From Streptosporangium brasiliense (GTDB lineage Bacteria > Actinomycetota > Actinomycetes > Streptosporangiales > Streptosporangiaceae): DNA of 64,000 bases. Positions 1 to 7,747 of the stretch are shown here, piece after piece. Within the stretch, counting starts at the first letter, position 1. The number at the start of each line of letters is the position of its first letter. The stretch covers positions 7,688,001-7,752,000 of the forward strand of contig NZ_JAUSRB010000002.1 of NCBI RefSeq assembly GCF_030811595.1. The letters run 5' to 3'. The notes under the pieces are model-generated. The model did no database searches. It was not told where the DNA came from and saw only the letters and a program-made list of their open reading frames with translations. Both the position numbers and the translations under genes were made by a program.

Positions 1-146
1 GCAGCACCGGCAGGTCATCGGGTGATGTGGTCATGAGCGCCGCCTGACCTTGTCGACCAGGTCCGCGTCCACGGATCGGCGCCATCATGGCCAGGCCGTG
101 ACGATCGCCGGCGATGGTGCCCCCGACCGGCGGTCGGGGCGATCGA

Positions 147-611
147 GCCGATCTCGGGGTCGGGCAGCGCCCGGATCAGCAGGGATCGGGACACGGTGAT
201 GCCCAACTGGCTGGCCAAGTGTGCCCCGGCTCTCCCGGCCAGCGCCAGCGCGATGTGTTCCAGCAGCCGACGCAGTGCCGAAGTCCGCCGTGCGTACGGC
301 CGGGCCAGCCCGGCCACCTGCTCGGCGAAGGTGCGGACCGGACAGTCGAGGTTGACGCAGAACCACCGCCGCACTTCCAGTTCGATGGTCACGGGCACTT
401 CGCCGCAGGTCATGTCCTGTAGACGGCGACGATAGCGGCTGTGGATCCGCTGGCTGAGCGTGCCGCAGGCGCCGCATCCGGCCTCGGAGGTCTTCACTCG
501 TGCGCTGACCAGCAGGCCGCCTCCGTCCTCCGTCGCTTTCTCTACCTGGACGACCGCCAGGTGGAGGAACAAGAGTGGGAGAAGATCGAAGTGGGAACTC
601 TCGCCGCCCAC
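147..611 (-). pseudogene. ISL3-family transposase, N-terminal fragment
   Basis: A GTG at 611 opens about 155 residues with the layout of the N-terminal part of ISL3-family transposases: a hydrophobic leader, then a zinc-binding region with C46-x2-C49 and C85-x4-C90, then the conserved stretch TFAEQVAGL followed by an HTH-like segment. ISL3 transposases are usually over 400 residues, so the DDE catalytic part is missing. Similarity stops after PDPEIG near 147. Below that, the reading frames down to position 1 make no recognisable continuation, so the gene is frameshifted or cut by another insertion. It is not expected to be active. A possible ATG at 34 reading off the left edge is too short to judge. 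Confidence 0.75.
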
Positions 612-650
612 TTGGAAGCGCAGCACAATAGCCCTCGCGGCCGCTCGTGG

Positions 651-1304
651 ATGATCGGATTCTTGGCCGAACCTGATCATTACGGTGCGGCCGCATCCAT
701 ACGCAGTCTGTTACGGAATCGCGATCACCCCGGGAATATTCGAGAGCCCCTCGCATGGGCAACTGGCAGACTGATCCGCGTGTCATCTGATCTTGATGAA
801 CTTGACTACTTGCGCCGCGTCGAACTGCTCGCCCGCGACCTGGTCGAGCATGCCTTCGGTGAAGACCGGCTCAGTTACTCGCCCGACCTAGACGATGCAA
901 ATCCACTCCAACGTGCGATCAATGAACTCGCGCGAACCTTGCGCCACTACCACTTCGATGGCGACGGGTGCGTCGACGAACGGCCGTTGTACCGGATCGC
1001 GGGTGCCGGGCTGATCGGGCCGGACTCAAACTCCTATGCAGAGCTCTGCGGCCGTCTTGGGGTCGAAGCGCGCGCCGAGGGCTGGGCCCTGTGGCACACC
1101 TGGAACAACCAGCACCAACCCCACACTCTCGTCACTACCTGCATCGCGACGACCGAGGGGTTGCTGGAGAACTGGGCGCGGGGTATCGGCGTCCTTCCCA
1201 CCAAGCCTGATCGTTCCCAGCTGGTAGCCGTCGTTCGCGAGTGGACCGGCCCGGTCGTCCTGTCGCCCGGCTACGCCCGCGAGACTGGGCTCGCCGGACA
1301 GTAG
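651..1304 (+). CDS. Hypothetical protein, possibly 5'-truncated
   Basis: I do not recognise this protein. The frame is open from 441, but its first part lies antisense to the ISL3 fragment, so the ATG at 651 (MIGFLAEPDH) is the most conservative start and gives 217 residues. The composition looks like a real soluble protein, with mixed charged residues, a Trp-rich segment (WALWHTWNN) and no membrane helices. Third positions are clearly less GC-rich than in genes after 5 kb, which suggests recent acquisition. The original 5' end may have been lost when the IS element arrived, because the frame runs directly into the transposase fragment without a clean promoter or ribosome site. Confidence 0.5.
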   Translation: MIGFLAEPDHYGAAASIRSLLRNRDHPGNIREPLAWATGRLIRVSSDLDELDYLRRVELLARDLVEHAFGEDRLSYSPDLDDANPLQRAINELARTLRHYHFDGDGCVDERPLYRIAGAGLIGPDSNSYAELCGRLGVEARAEGWALWHTWNNQHQPHTLVTTCIATTEGLLENWARGIGVLPTKPDRSQLVAVVREWTGPVVLSPGYARETGLAGQ

Positions 1305-1484
1305 ACCTTGACCGCGATCTAGAAGAAGAGCACGTTCCGTCACCGCTTCACGACTTTTGTACCAGAACCCGAAACTTCCTGATGGGTGGCCAGGTGGTGT
1401 CGTGGTGAGTGGCCTGAGCGGAAGGGTGCACATCACCAAAGAGGCGGTTGCCGTTCATACCGTCGTGCGCCCTATGCTCCTGGC

Positions 1485-2234
1485 ATGCAACCCGGTCCTT
1501 TACTCGGTTCCGGCCGCACTGCGGACGTGTTCGTGGTCGACGACGCATGGGTGTTGCGCCGCTATCGGGACGGCGGTGACGCCTCCGCCGAGGCGGCCGT
1601 GATGTCTCACCTTTCCAGCCAGGGTTATCCGGCGCCGCGTGTCGGACCGATTGCAGGCGGGGACCTGATCATGGAGCGGCTGTCCGGCCCGACCATGGTC
1701 GAGGCGCTCCAGCAGGGCATGATCACTCCAGCAGAAGCCGGCGCGATTCTCGCGGGGCTGCTGCGTCGCCTGCACGCTCTCCCGCCACGGGTCTCGACCG
1801 ATCCAACGGATCGTGTTCTCCACCTCGATCTGCACCCGGAGAACGTGATGCTTACGCCCGAGGGACCAGTGGTGATCGACTGGGCCGATACCAGGGAGGG
1901 CCCGCCCGCGCTGGATTGGGGGATGTCCGTTCTGATCCTGGCGGAGGTCGCGGTGGGCCCGCGGGCCGAGGCGCCCCTGGCCCGCACGATCCTGGTTTCC
2001 CTGCTCAGCGACGTCGACCACGCGATCGACCTCGAAAAGGCTCTGGCAATACGGGCCGCCAACCCGACGCTGAGTCAGGCCGAGAGACAACTCCTCGACG
2101 AGGCCGTGGCGCTGGTGAGCTCCCTGCACCCTGCCTGCGATCGGCCACATGGCAGATCGCAGAGGCTGAAGGCCGGTCAAGATCGAGAGATTTACGTAGC
2201 CATCGACCAGAATTTCCGATGTCCGCCCACCTAG
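1485..2234 (+). CDS. Aminoglycoside phosphotransferase (APH)-family kinase
   Basis: A 249-residue kinase-like protein. The glycine-rich start (LLGSGRTADVF) is the nucleotide loop. The Brenner motif HLDLHPEN carries the catalytic Asp at 115, and VIDWAD supplies the metal-binding Asp at 132. The APH superfamily phosphorylates small molecules such as aminoglycosides, macrolides, choline or fructosamines; the substrate cannot be read here. The frame is open from 1386, but the family alignment starts at the ATG at 1485. The last 30 or so residues, after SSLHP, look non-native, as if the original stop was lost and translation now runs into downstream debris. It stands alone in a lower-GC accessory stretch. 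Confidence 0.75.
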   Translation: MQPGPLLGSGRTADVFVVDDAWVLRRYRDGGDASAEAAVMSHLSSQGYPAPRVGPIAGGDLIMERLSGPTMVEALQQGMITPAEAGAILAGLLRRLHALPPRVSTDPTDRVLHLDLHPENVMLTPEGPVVIDWADTREGPPALDWGMSVLILAEVAVGPRAEAPLARTILVSLLSDVDHAIDLEKALAIRAANPTLSQAERQLLDEAVALVSSLHPACDRPHGRSQRLKAGQDREIYVAIDQNFRCPPT

Positions 2235-2428
2235 ACCTACATGTCCGCCGACTAGGGTTTCCGTGGCCGCTTACACAGGAGCAATCTACGGAGGAAGCCC
2301 ACCTAGGTTGACTCAGGAAACTGCCGCGGCCCTCCTTCGTCGGGCCTTGCCACCGCGGACAGAGCCTTCTGGGTAAAACACGAGCCGTTCCGGCAATAGC
2401 GGGCGCGAGCTGTATGCCCGCGCCCCAG
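2235..2428. other. Intergenic debris without a gene
   Basis: No convincing gene is visible. The left end contains two related 13-15 bp direct repeats (gatgtccgcccacctag at about 2218 and catgtccgccgactag at about 2239), which resemble insertion-sequence end material, but I cannot assign a family. Confidence 0.4.
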
Positions 2429-2480
2429 CTGAGTTGATCTTGTACACCAATCCGCGTTCTGGTACACAAGATCAACTCAG
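2429..2480. repeat. Long inverted repeat (hairpin or operator)
   Basis: Arms of 21 nt (2429-2449 and 2460-2480) pair with two mismatches around a 10-nt loop. The core reads TTGATCTTGTACACCA. It overlaps the stop codon of the minus-strand gene at 2472, so it may terminate transcription between two converging units. The TTGTACAC core also resembles GntR-type operators. No T-tract follows. Confidence 0.6.
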
Positions 2481-2852
2481 ATCGTTCTCCAGAGATAGAT
2501 CGGCCTCCAGTTCGGCAGTTGCTTGCCGGAGCTCAGCCGCGAGCAGACGCGCCCGCTCCGGCGCCTCGGCCGCCACCTGTCGAAGACCGCGGAAGTCGTC
2601 CAGCACTCGCATCACCGGCTCATGTCGAGGCCACACAAGCTCGGCTTGCTTCGATCCCGATCCAGCGGCAGCTTCGAGTGCGGGCAGACAGTCCAGGTCG
2701 ATCGCGGCTTGCGTCAATGCGGTCCCCGACGTCTGCCCCCGCTCCTCGGCCAGCTTCCACACCGAGCGGATCGCGGCGCCGCCATACTCGTCCAACACCG
2801 GCTTGGGTGCCCGCAACTGAGTCTCCGGATCGGCATCAGCTGGAGCCGGCAC
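2472..2852 (-). CDS. Hypothetical protein, probably missing its N-terminus
   Basis: Unrecognised 126-residue protein, helical in character and rich in Ala, Glu and Leu, with no membrane segment. The only available start is a GTG at 2852, but the same frame stays open and protein-like upstream (PDQIVAGTVLSRISRDGDG) almost to the end of the AraC gene without another start codon. This suggests the true 5' end was replaced by the AraC-containing segment. It ends inside the inverted repeat at 2429-2480. No partner gene gives a clue to function. Confidence 0.4.
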   Translation of the reverse strand: MPAPADADPETQLRAPKPVLDEYGGAAIRSVWKLAEERGQTSGTALTQAAIDLDCLPALEAAAGSGSKQAELVWPRHEPVMRVLDDFRGLRQVAAEAPERARLLAAELRQATAELEADLSLENDLS

Positions 2853-2922
2853 GGACTCCGGCCCGTCCAGCCCGTCACCGTCCCGCGAAATCCGCGAGAG
2901 AACTGTGCCGGCGACTATCTGG

Positions 2923-3675
2923 TCAGGGCCGGAAGCTGGCTCGGTACTCCGTGGGTGTACGGGCGGTCAGCTGTCGGAACGCGGCGTTGAACGCCGACAG
3001 TGAGGTGTAGCCGACCGTGAACGCAATCTCGGTGATCGGAGTATCGCCCGCGGCCAGTTCTTCGATCGCACGCAGGACCCGCATCCGGCGCAGGACTGCC
3101 CGCCACGTCATACCGGTCTCATCCTCGAAGCGCCGGGCCAGCGACCGTGGCGCCAGGCCCACCTCCTCAGCCACGTCCTCGAAGCGGAGCTCGCCGCCGA
3201 GCCGCTCCTCGGTCAACTGCAGGGCTCGACGCAGTTCCGGTGATCGCCCCGCCGGCACGACGACTGGACTCGGCCGCTCGGCGAGCCGCCAGCACACCGC
3301 GCCGAGCGCGGCGAAAAGCGTCTCGGCGTACGCCGTAAGAGGCTCGTCGCTCTCGCCCCAGGTGCCGCACTCGTTGACCAGTGCGCGTGCCAGAGAGCTG
3401 AGGTCGAATACGGTCAACGGCGCCGGCGGGGCCGCGGTGAATCGGGGGTCAAACAGCACGGACGCGGTCGTGACCGGCTGCGGGATGCTCACCTTTATCG
3501 CCTGGCCCGCCTCGATCAGGGCGGCCCGTGCCGGCGGCAGCAGCCACGCCTGGCCCTGCGCCTCGAGCCGGAGGGCACCGGCCGAGGCGCAGAGCAGGTA
3601 GTGGCGGTCCACTTCAAGCGTGCGAGCGGGCTCCTGCGAGAACGTGCGGACGAAGCTGTACGCCTTCCGGTTCAT
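2923..3675 (-). CDS. AraC-family transcriptional regulator
   Basis: A 250-residue regulator with an N-terminal cupin-like sensor (about 1-140) and a C-terminal double-HTH AraC domain (about 150-250). The signature is visible in the second HTH: ITEIAFTVGYTSLSAFNAAF, then RTPTEYR. The frame is open from 3735, but the ATG at 3675 (MNRKAYSF) has a GAGG ribosome site and avoids reading the tandem repeat at 3680-3758 as protein. The adjacent ABM-domain protein is upstream on the same strand, 85 bp away, and is the likely target or operon partner. The duplicated upstream segment may affect its expression. Confidence 0.85.
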   Translation of the reverse strand: MNRKAYSFVRTFSQEPARTLEVDRHYLLCASAGALRLEAQGQAWLLPPARAALIEAGQAIKVSIPQPVTTASVLFDPRFTAAPPAPLTVFDLSSLARALVNECGTWGESDEPLTAYAETLFAALGAVCWRLAERPSPVVVPAGRSPELRRALQLTEERLGGELRFEDVAEEVGLAPRSLARRFEDETGMTWRAVLRRMRVLRAIEELAAGDTPITEIAFTVGYTSLSAFNAAFRQLTARTPTEYRASFRP

Positions 3676-3679
3676 CCGC

Positions 3680-3758
3680 AGCCTCGCATGAACCAATCGT
3701 AGGAGCCACCATGACACCAGCCTCGCATGAGCCAATCGTAGGCAGCCGCCATGACACC
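3680..3758. repeat. Two-copy 39/40-bp tandem repeat upstream of araC-type gene
   Basis: Copy 1 (3680-3718) and copy 2 (3719-3758) share cctcgcatgaRccaatcgtagg and end in atgacacc, with only a few differences. The repeat fills the gap between the AraC gene and the ABM gene. It duplicates a segment that includes in-frame ATG triplets for the regulator. Confidence 0.85.
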
Positions 3759-3760
3759 GG

Positions 3761-4063
3761 TCAGGCCACGGTCTCCAGCGACTCCGCGCGAAAGCGCCGG
3801 CTCACCGGCGCCCCGGCCATCATCGGCTGAAGCATCTCACCGGAGCGTGCGAAGGAGTCCGACTTCAGGTAGCCGACAAACGACTCCTCGTCGTCCCACT
3901 CGTGGATCACGGTTACCCGGGTCTCGTCCTCCCGGGAGGCGTACGCCCGAAAGGCAACGTTGCCCGGCATCGCGCGCACCTCGTCGCAGACGCTGTCGAG
4001 ATGGGCCAGGGCGGCCACACGGTCGGCAGCGGCGGTGTCGAAGTCGACAATGGCAATGATCAT
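3761..4063 (-). CDS. ABM-domain protein (putative quinol monooxygenase family)
   Basis: A 100-residue single-domain protein of the antibiotic-biosynthesis-monooxygenase (ABM, dimeric alpha/beta barrel) fold. The family pattern is an N-terminal beta strand (MIIAIVDFD), a central RVTVIHEWDDEESF strand-helix and a final helix. Relatives such as YgiN oxidise quinols or degrade small aromatics without a cofactor, but many are uncharacterised. An AGGAGGT ribosome site lies just before the ATG at 4063. It is followed on the same strand by the AraC regulator, so a small sensor/enzyme unit is likely. Confidence 0.8.
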   Translation of the reverse strand: MIIAIVDFDTAAADRVAALAHLDSVCDEVRAMPGNVAFRAYASREDETRVTVIHEWDDEESFVGYLKSDSFARSGEMLQPMMAGAPVSRRFRAESLETVA

Positions 4064-4640
4064 GAGGACCTCCTGGATCGGGGCGGCGACTGCCGCCCGG
4101 GGATGTCCCGATCCTCACACCGACCAGGCCTGGCCGGCTTCCGCGAGCCGGACGCGTTCACGCTTCCAACGGACACGCCCACTCGCAGCATCCACGCCCT
4201 CGGCGGCCCGCTTACCGGGGCCGTCATCGAGCCGACGCTGGACGTCGCGGTCCGCGCAAGATCATTCTCAGCGCCAACGGCTGTTCCTGGGTTCCTCAAC
4301 CCCGATGACGCCGAGCATGTCCTATCAGCACGCGTCACGCGGCCGGGCCTGACAGCAAGGTTGAACACCACGTCGCTTGCGGCGCCGAAGGCCCTACCTG
4401 CCCGTGAAGGCGCTGCTGACCGAGCGCATCGTCTGGGCTGCGGCCAAGGCCGCTGCCGACGCTGAGAAACCGGATCCGGCGCTCAGAGCACAATCGCTCC
4501 GTAGCGCCGGATCCGGTCCCCCGCTGCTCCTTCTACCAGCGGCCTCGGAGGCCTCCATCCGCGTCTTCCGGCCGCACCTTCGCTACCGCCAGAATCCGGT
4601 CCGATCCTCCACGCGGGCCTTCAGGTCGCGGTGCTCGACT
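4064..4640. other. Gene-poor stretch with an orphan hairpin
   Basis: I see no supportable gene. Short open frames on both strands have no family resemblance and no ribosome sites. The only structure is a perfect 15-bp inverted repeat, ACCGGATCCGGCGCT at 4469-4483 and its complement at 4503-4517, with a 19-nt loop. It is not next to a gene end. Confidence 0.5.
4469..4517. repeat. Perfect 15-bp inverted repeat, 19-nt loop
   Basis: Arms 4469-4483 and 4503-4517 are exact complements and each holds the palindrome CCGGATCCGG. It lies about 130 bp before the truncated IclR region with no gene end nearby, so it may be an IS end or a hairpin left after deletion. Confidence 0.7.
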
Positions 4641-4726
4641 TCCCATGGCGGGTTTCTGTCGTATCTGGGCCCTGTCCCCCTACACGGCTGAGTCCGGCGA
4701 GACGATGTCCCAGGCCCCGAATCGGG

Positions 4727-4909
4727 TCAGGCCGGCCGATCCGGCCGCCGCCACCGAGGCGTGGTTGTCGAGCCGGCAGCGGTACTGCGGCTCGTGTCCC
4801 CGTGCGAGGGCGTGCCGAGCTGGTCGCGCGGCAGGACGAGCAGCATGCCCAGGATCGGCACGCCGTACAGCAGCGCGGAGCCCAGCCCGCCGCGCAGCAG
4901 CGCCGCGGG
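4727..4909 (-). pseudogene. C-terminal scrap of a membrane protein
   Basis: Read on the minus strand from 4909, the frame gives PAALLRGGLGSALLYGVPIL then GMLLVLPRDQLG. This looks like the last transmembrane helix and cytoplasmic tail of a transporter, and it ends at a stop at 4727. There is no start codon and no upstream part: at 4909 the sequence switches abruptly to IclR coding sequence on the other strand. It is best read as one side of a deletion junction. The transporter family cannot be named. Confidence 0.4.
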
Positions 4910-5643
4910 CGGAACTCGGCTCGACCGGCTACCCCGGCAACGCCCAGCTTGCCGAGCAGTTCGGGCTCGACCAGGCTCAGATCTCCCGCATGCTCAAGGA
5001 CCTGGCCGCCCTGGGGCTGGCCGAGCGGGACGGGCAGGGACGCGGGTGGCGCGTCGGTCCCGGATACTTCGCGCTCGCCGCGGCGGCGGGCGACGCGGGC
5101 CTGGCGGCCGCCGCGCGGCCGCTGCTGCGCGGGCTGGTGACCCGCTGGCACGAACCGGCGTGGCTCTCGGTGCGCTCAGAGGGCGTGGCGCTCACGGTGG
5201 AGGTCGAGTCCAGCCATTGGTCGTCCTATGTGGTGGCGGCCCCCGGAGCGGTGACGCCGCTCTGGTGCACCGGGCCGGGCCGGGCGCTGCTGCTCGACCA
5301 CTCCGAGCAGGAACTGGCCGAATTGCTCAAGGCGGTGGAGTTCGTCGGCGGCGGTCCGCTCGCCGTACGGAACGTCCGCGCGCTGGCGGTCCGCAACGCC
5401 GCCGACCGGGCCGCCGGAGTGGTGGTCGCCGACCGCGAGTTCGAACACGACGTGGTCGACTTCTCGGCGCCTGTCCGCGACCGGCCCGGAGCCATCGTGG
5501 CCTCGCTCAGCGTGGCCGTGCCCCGGTTCCGGCTGGGCGACCGCTCCGGCGAGATCGCGGCGTCGGTGGTGGAGGCCGCGAAGAAGCTGGGGGTCAGGGC
5601 CGCCAGCCGAGGAGGGCGGAGAGACGGTCGGCCAGCCCCTTGA
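4909..5643 (+). pseudogene. IclR-family regulator lacking its 5' end
   Basis: The sequence from AELGSTGYPG onward is a typical IclR protein: winged HTH (AQLAEQFGLDQAQISRMLKD), then a ligand-binding domain with the family's GRALL motif and a C-terminal AVPRFRLG strand. IclR proteins normally have 20-30 further residues before this point (usually RALDLLDAL). Here they are replaced by unrelated sequence that is transporter-like on the other strand. The frame happens to remain open back to 4645, so a fusion product is possible but is unlikely to be the native regulator. Its 3' end overlaps the convergent IclR gene by 50 bp. Confidence 0.65.
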
Positions 5644-6340
5644 TCACTTCCCCGTGCCGCTCGACCAGCGGGGCCAGGACCGCGGAGGGGCCCTCGGTGT
5701 GCAGAGCGCAGACGATCCGGCCGGAGAAGTCCCGCACGGGAGCGGCGACCGCGAACACTCCCGGCTCCGACTCGCCGTCCACGACCGCGTAGCCGCGTTC
5801 CCGGGCGGCCAGCAGCCGTGCCTCGAACTCGGCCACCCCACGTGGCGCCGCCGGGCCGTAGGCGATGAACTCGGTGCCCGCGAACACGGCCTCCAGTTCC
5901 TCGCGGGTGCAGTCCCACAGCAGGGCCTGGCCGGCGTCGTCGCAGTACAGCGGGTACGAGCGGCCCACCCAGGACAATCCCGCCGGAACATCTTCCAGCA
6001 AGGCCACCGAGCCGTCCCCGCGTACTTCGGCCAGGAACGCGCTCGCCCCGGTCGCCTCCACCGCCTCCCGCAGGATCGCGGGTCCCTCCACCAGTAGCCG
6101 CGCCCTCGCCGCCCGTGTCGCCTGGGTGCGCAGTCGCCAACTCAGGCTGTAGACACGAGTGCTCGGGTCGCGGGTGAGCAGGCCCGCCGTCTCCAGACTC
6201 TGCAGACTCCGCGACACCTGGACCCGGTTGCGCCCCAGCCGGTCCGCGATCTGGGTCGAGGTCGACGGCTCGACGGCGGCGGCCGCCGCGAACAGCACGT
6301 TCAGGCCCCTGCCCATGCTCTTAACGGTTCCAGCGCTCAC
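5594..6340 (-). CDS. IclR-family transcriptional regulator
   Basis: A 248-residue IclR regulator. The winged HTH is near residues 10-60 (STSTQIADRLGRNRVQVSRS). The effector domain includes GQALLWDCTREELEAVF and AAPVRDFSGRIVCAL, the usual conserved blocks. I chose the GTG at 6340 because it places the helix-turn-helix at the usual distance from the start; an ATG at 6316 is an alternative. It converges on and overlaps the truncated IclR gene, with which it shares general architecture but not close identity. No metabolic gene sits beside it, so its target pathway is unknown. Confidence 0.85.
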   Translation of the reverse strand: MSAGTVKSMGRGLNVLFAAAAAVEPSTSTQIADRLGRNRVQVSRSLQSLETAGLLTRDPSTRVYSLSWRLRTQATRAARARLLVEGPAILREAVEATGASAFLAEVRGDGSVALLEDVPAGLSWVGRSYPLYCDDAGQALLWDCTREELEAVFAGTEFIAYGPAAPRGVAEFEARLLAARERGYAVVDGESEPGVFAVAAPVRDFSGRIVCALHTEGPSAVLAPLVERHGEVIKGLADRLSALLGWRP

Positions 6341-6684
6341 CCGCAGAGGATATCGAGGTCGCGGTCGCCTCCGGCATGCCGGACAGGGCCTCTGCGGCGC
6401 GGCCTTGCCGCTTCCGTTCCAGTGGTCGTCGCAACTCCCCCGCTCGGGGAGTGCGATGGAATTCGAATCCCGGTTCACCTTTCTTCCCCGGTCTTCCCCG
6501 GCTCGATCGGAGCCGGGGTCGACACGCGTGCGTAGCTGGTTCACCTCGGCGCGCAGCGCCGCCTTGCCGTGGTCCGCTTCTGATGCTCTCAGGCCTCTGC
6601 CGGGCAACGGCTCTGGATTGGCCGGCGACAAGGGGGAAGTGTCTCCGCCCATTCGTACGATCGCCCACAGGGTGATCTTTCTGA
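6341..6684. other. Intergenic region with a hairpin
   Basis: No gene is supported. A 9-bp inverted repeat, CCCCGGCTC at 6496-6504 and its complement at 6510-6518 with a 5-nt loop, could terminate transcription of the minus-strand stress protein that ends at 6685. Confidence 0.5.
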
Positions 6685-7551
6685 TCAGGTGTGCCGAGGC
6701 GTCGCCGGAGCGGGTGTCACGATCAGCGGGCAGGCGGCGTGGTGCAGCAGCGCGTGGCTGACCGAGCCCAGCAGCAGCCCGGCGAGGCTGCCGCGTCCGC
6801 GTGATCCCACGACCAATAGGTCGGCGTGCGCCGAGGCGTTCCTCAGTGCCTCCACCGGGTGCATGTGCTCCACCTGCTCGGTGACCTTGACATCCGGATA
6901 GCGCTCGCTCCAGCCCGCCAGCGCCTCGGCCAGTAGGCGCCGCTCGCCTTCGGCCGTCTCCTGCGCGGACTCCAGGGCAAAGGGGCCGCAGCCGGCGATG
7001 GGCCGGCTCCAGGCGTGAACCGCCCGCAGACCGGCGCCGCGCAGGGACGCCTCGGCGAAGGCGAGTTCGATGGCGGCCGCGCCGGCCGGGGAGCCGTCGA
7101 CGCCGACGACCACTTCGTTGCGTTCCTGCGTGGGCAGGTTCCGGATGACGGCGACCGGGCAGGAGGTGTGTCCGGCCACGTCCAGCGCGACCGATCCGAG
7201 CAGCATGCCGGAGAACCCGCCCAGCCCGTGGCTGCCGACCACCAGGAGGTCGGCGTCCTCCGCGGCCTCGGTCAGGGCGAGCCGGGGGTCGCCCGGCAGC
7301 AGCAGCGACTCCACCTCGACGCGGTCGTCCTGTTCACGGGCTCGCTCCACCGCGTCCGTCAGCATGGAAGCGGCCCCGTCGCGCATCCACCGGCCCACGT
7401 CGGCGTATGGGGCGTCCTCGGCCATCTCCAGCGGCCAGGCCGGCATGACGTGCACGATGCGCATCCCGGCGTCGCGGAGCCGGGCCTCCTGTACCGCCCA
7501 GCTCACGGCCTCAAGCGCGGCCTGTGAGCCGTCGACTCCTACCAGGATCAT
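6685..7551 (-). CDS. Universal stress protein, two tandem UspA domains
   Basis: A 288-residue protein made of two UspA domains (about 1-140 and 147-283). Each starts with the ILVGVDGS or VVVGVDGS strand and ends with the ATP-loop pattern VVGSHGLGGFSGMLLGSV or VVGSRGRGSLAGLLLGSV. This G-x2-G-x9-G(S) pattern marks the ATP-binding class seen in Mycobacterium Rv2623. A strong GGGAG ribosome site precedes the ATG at 7551. Two DosR-like sites lie 55-90 bp upstream. The gene is the first member of the stress block that includes the P-type ATPase just upstream and a second universal stress protein at 14.8 kb. Confidence 0.95.
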   Translation of the reverse strand: MILVGVDGSQAALEAVSWAVQEARLRDAGMRIVHVMPAWPLEMAEDAPYADVGRWMRDGAASMLTDAVERAREQDDRVEVESLLLPGDPRLALTEAAEDADLLVVGSHGLGGFSGMLLGSVALDVAGHTSCPVAVIRNLPTQERNEVVVGVDGSPAGAAAIELAFAEASLRGAGLRAVHAWSRPIAGCGPFALESAQETAEGERRLLAEALAGWSERYPDVKVTEQVEHMHPVEALRNASAHADLLVVGSRGRGSLAGLLLGSVSHALLHHAACPLIVTPAPATPRHT

Positions 7552-7605
7552 GATGTTCTCCCTTCCTCGCTCTCATCACATCGTTGGACGGCATGGCGGC
7601 GACAC

Positions 7606-7642
7606 CGGCAAAGGTCCTTTCTCCATGGGACCTCCGGTCACC
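7606..7642. promoter_or_regulatory. Two DosR/OsdR-like boxes upstream of the stress protein
   Basis: The sequence gcaaaggtccttt (7607-7619, read as AAAGGACCTTTGC on the minus strand) and tgggacctccggtcacc (7626-7642) both fit a degenerate GGGACNNNNGGYCC-type box. They sit in the promoter region of the minus-strand stress protein starting at 7551. Confidence 0.45.
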
Positions 7643-7747
7643 ATTGGAGCCCCCTCTGCCGATCACCGCCGGAACAACCGGCGGCCTGCTGTCGCCGTCG
7701 TGAAGCGGAGGGCGCCGAGCGGCTGAACCCGCCGTGGGGTTCTGCTG

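Noticed and set aside
1..34. Start of a gene reading off the left edge (ATG at 34)
   Set aside because: Only 11 codons lie in the window and the upstream sequence is transposase debris; there is not enough to call.
441..650. Longer N-terminus for the hypothetical gene at 651
   Set aside because: It lies antisense to the ISL3 transposase, which has recognisable motifs on the minus strand.
3902..4465. 187-codon plus-strand frame after the ABM gene
   Set aside because: Its first part is antisense to the ABM gene and the rest has no ribosome site or family resemblance.
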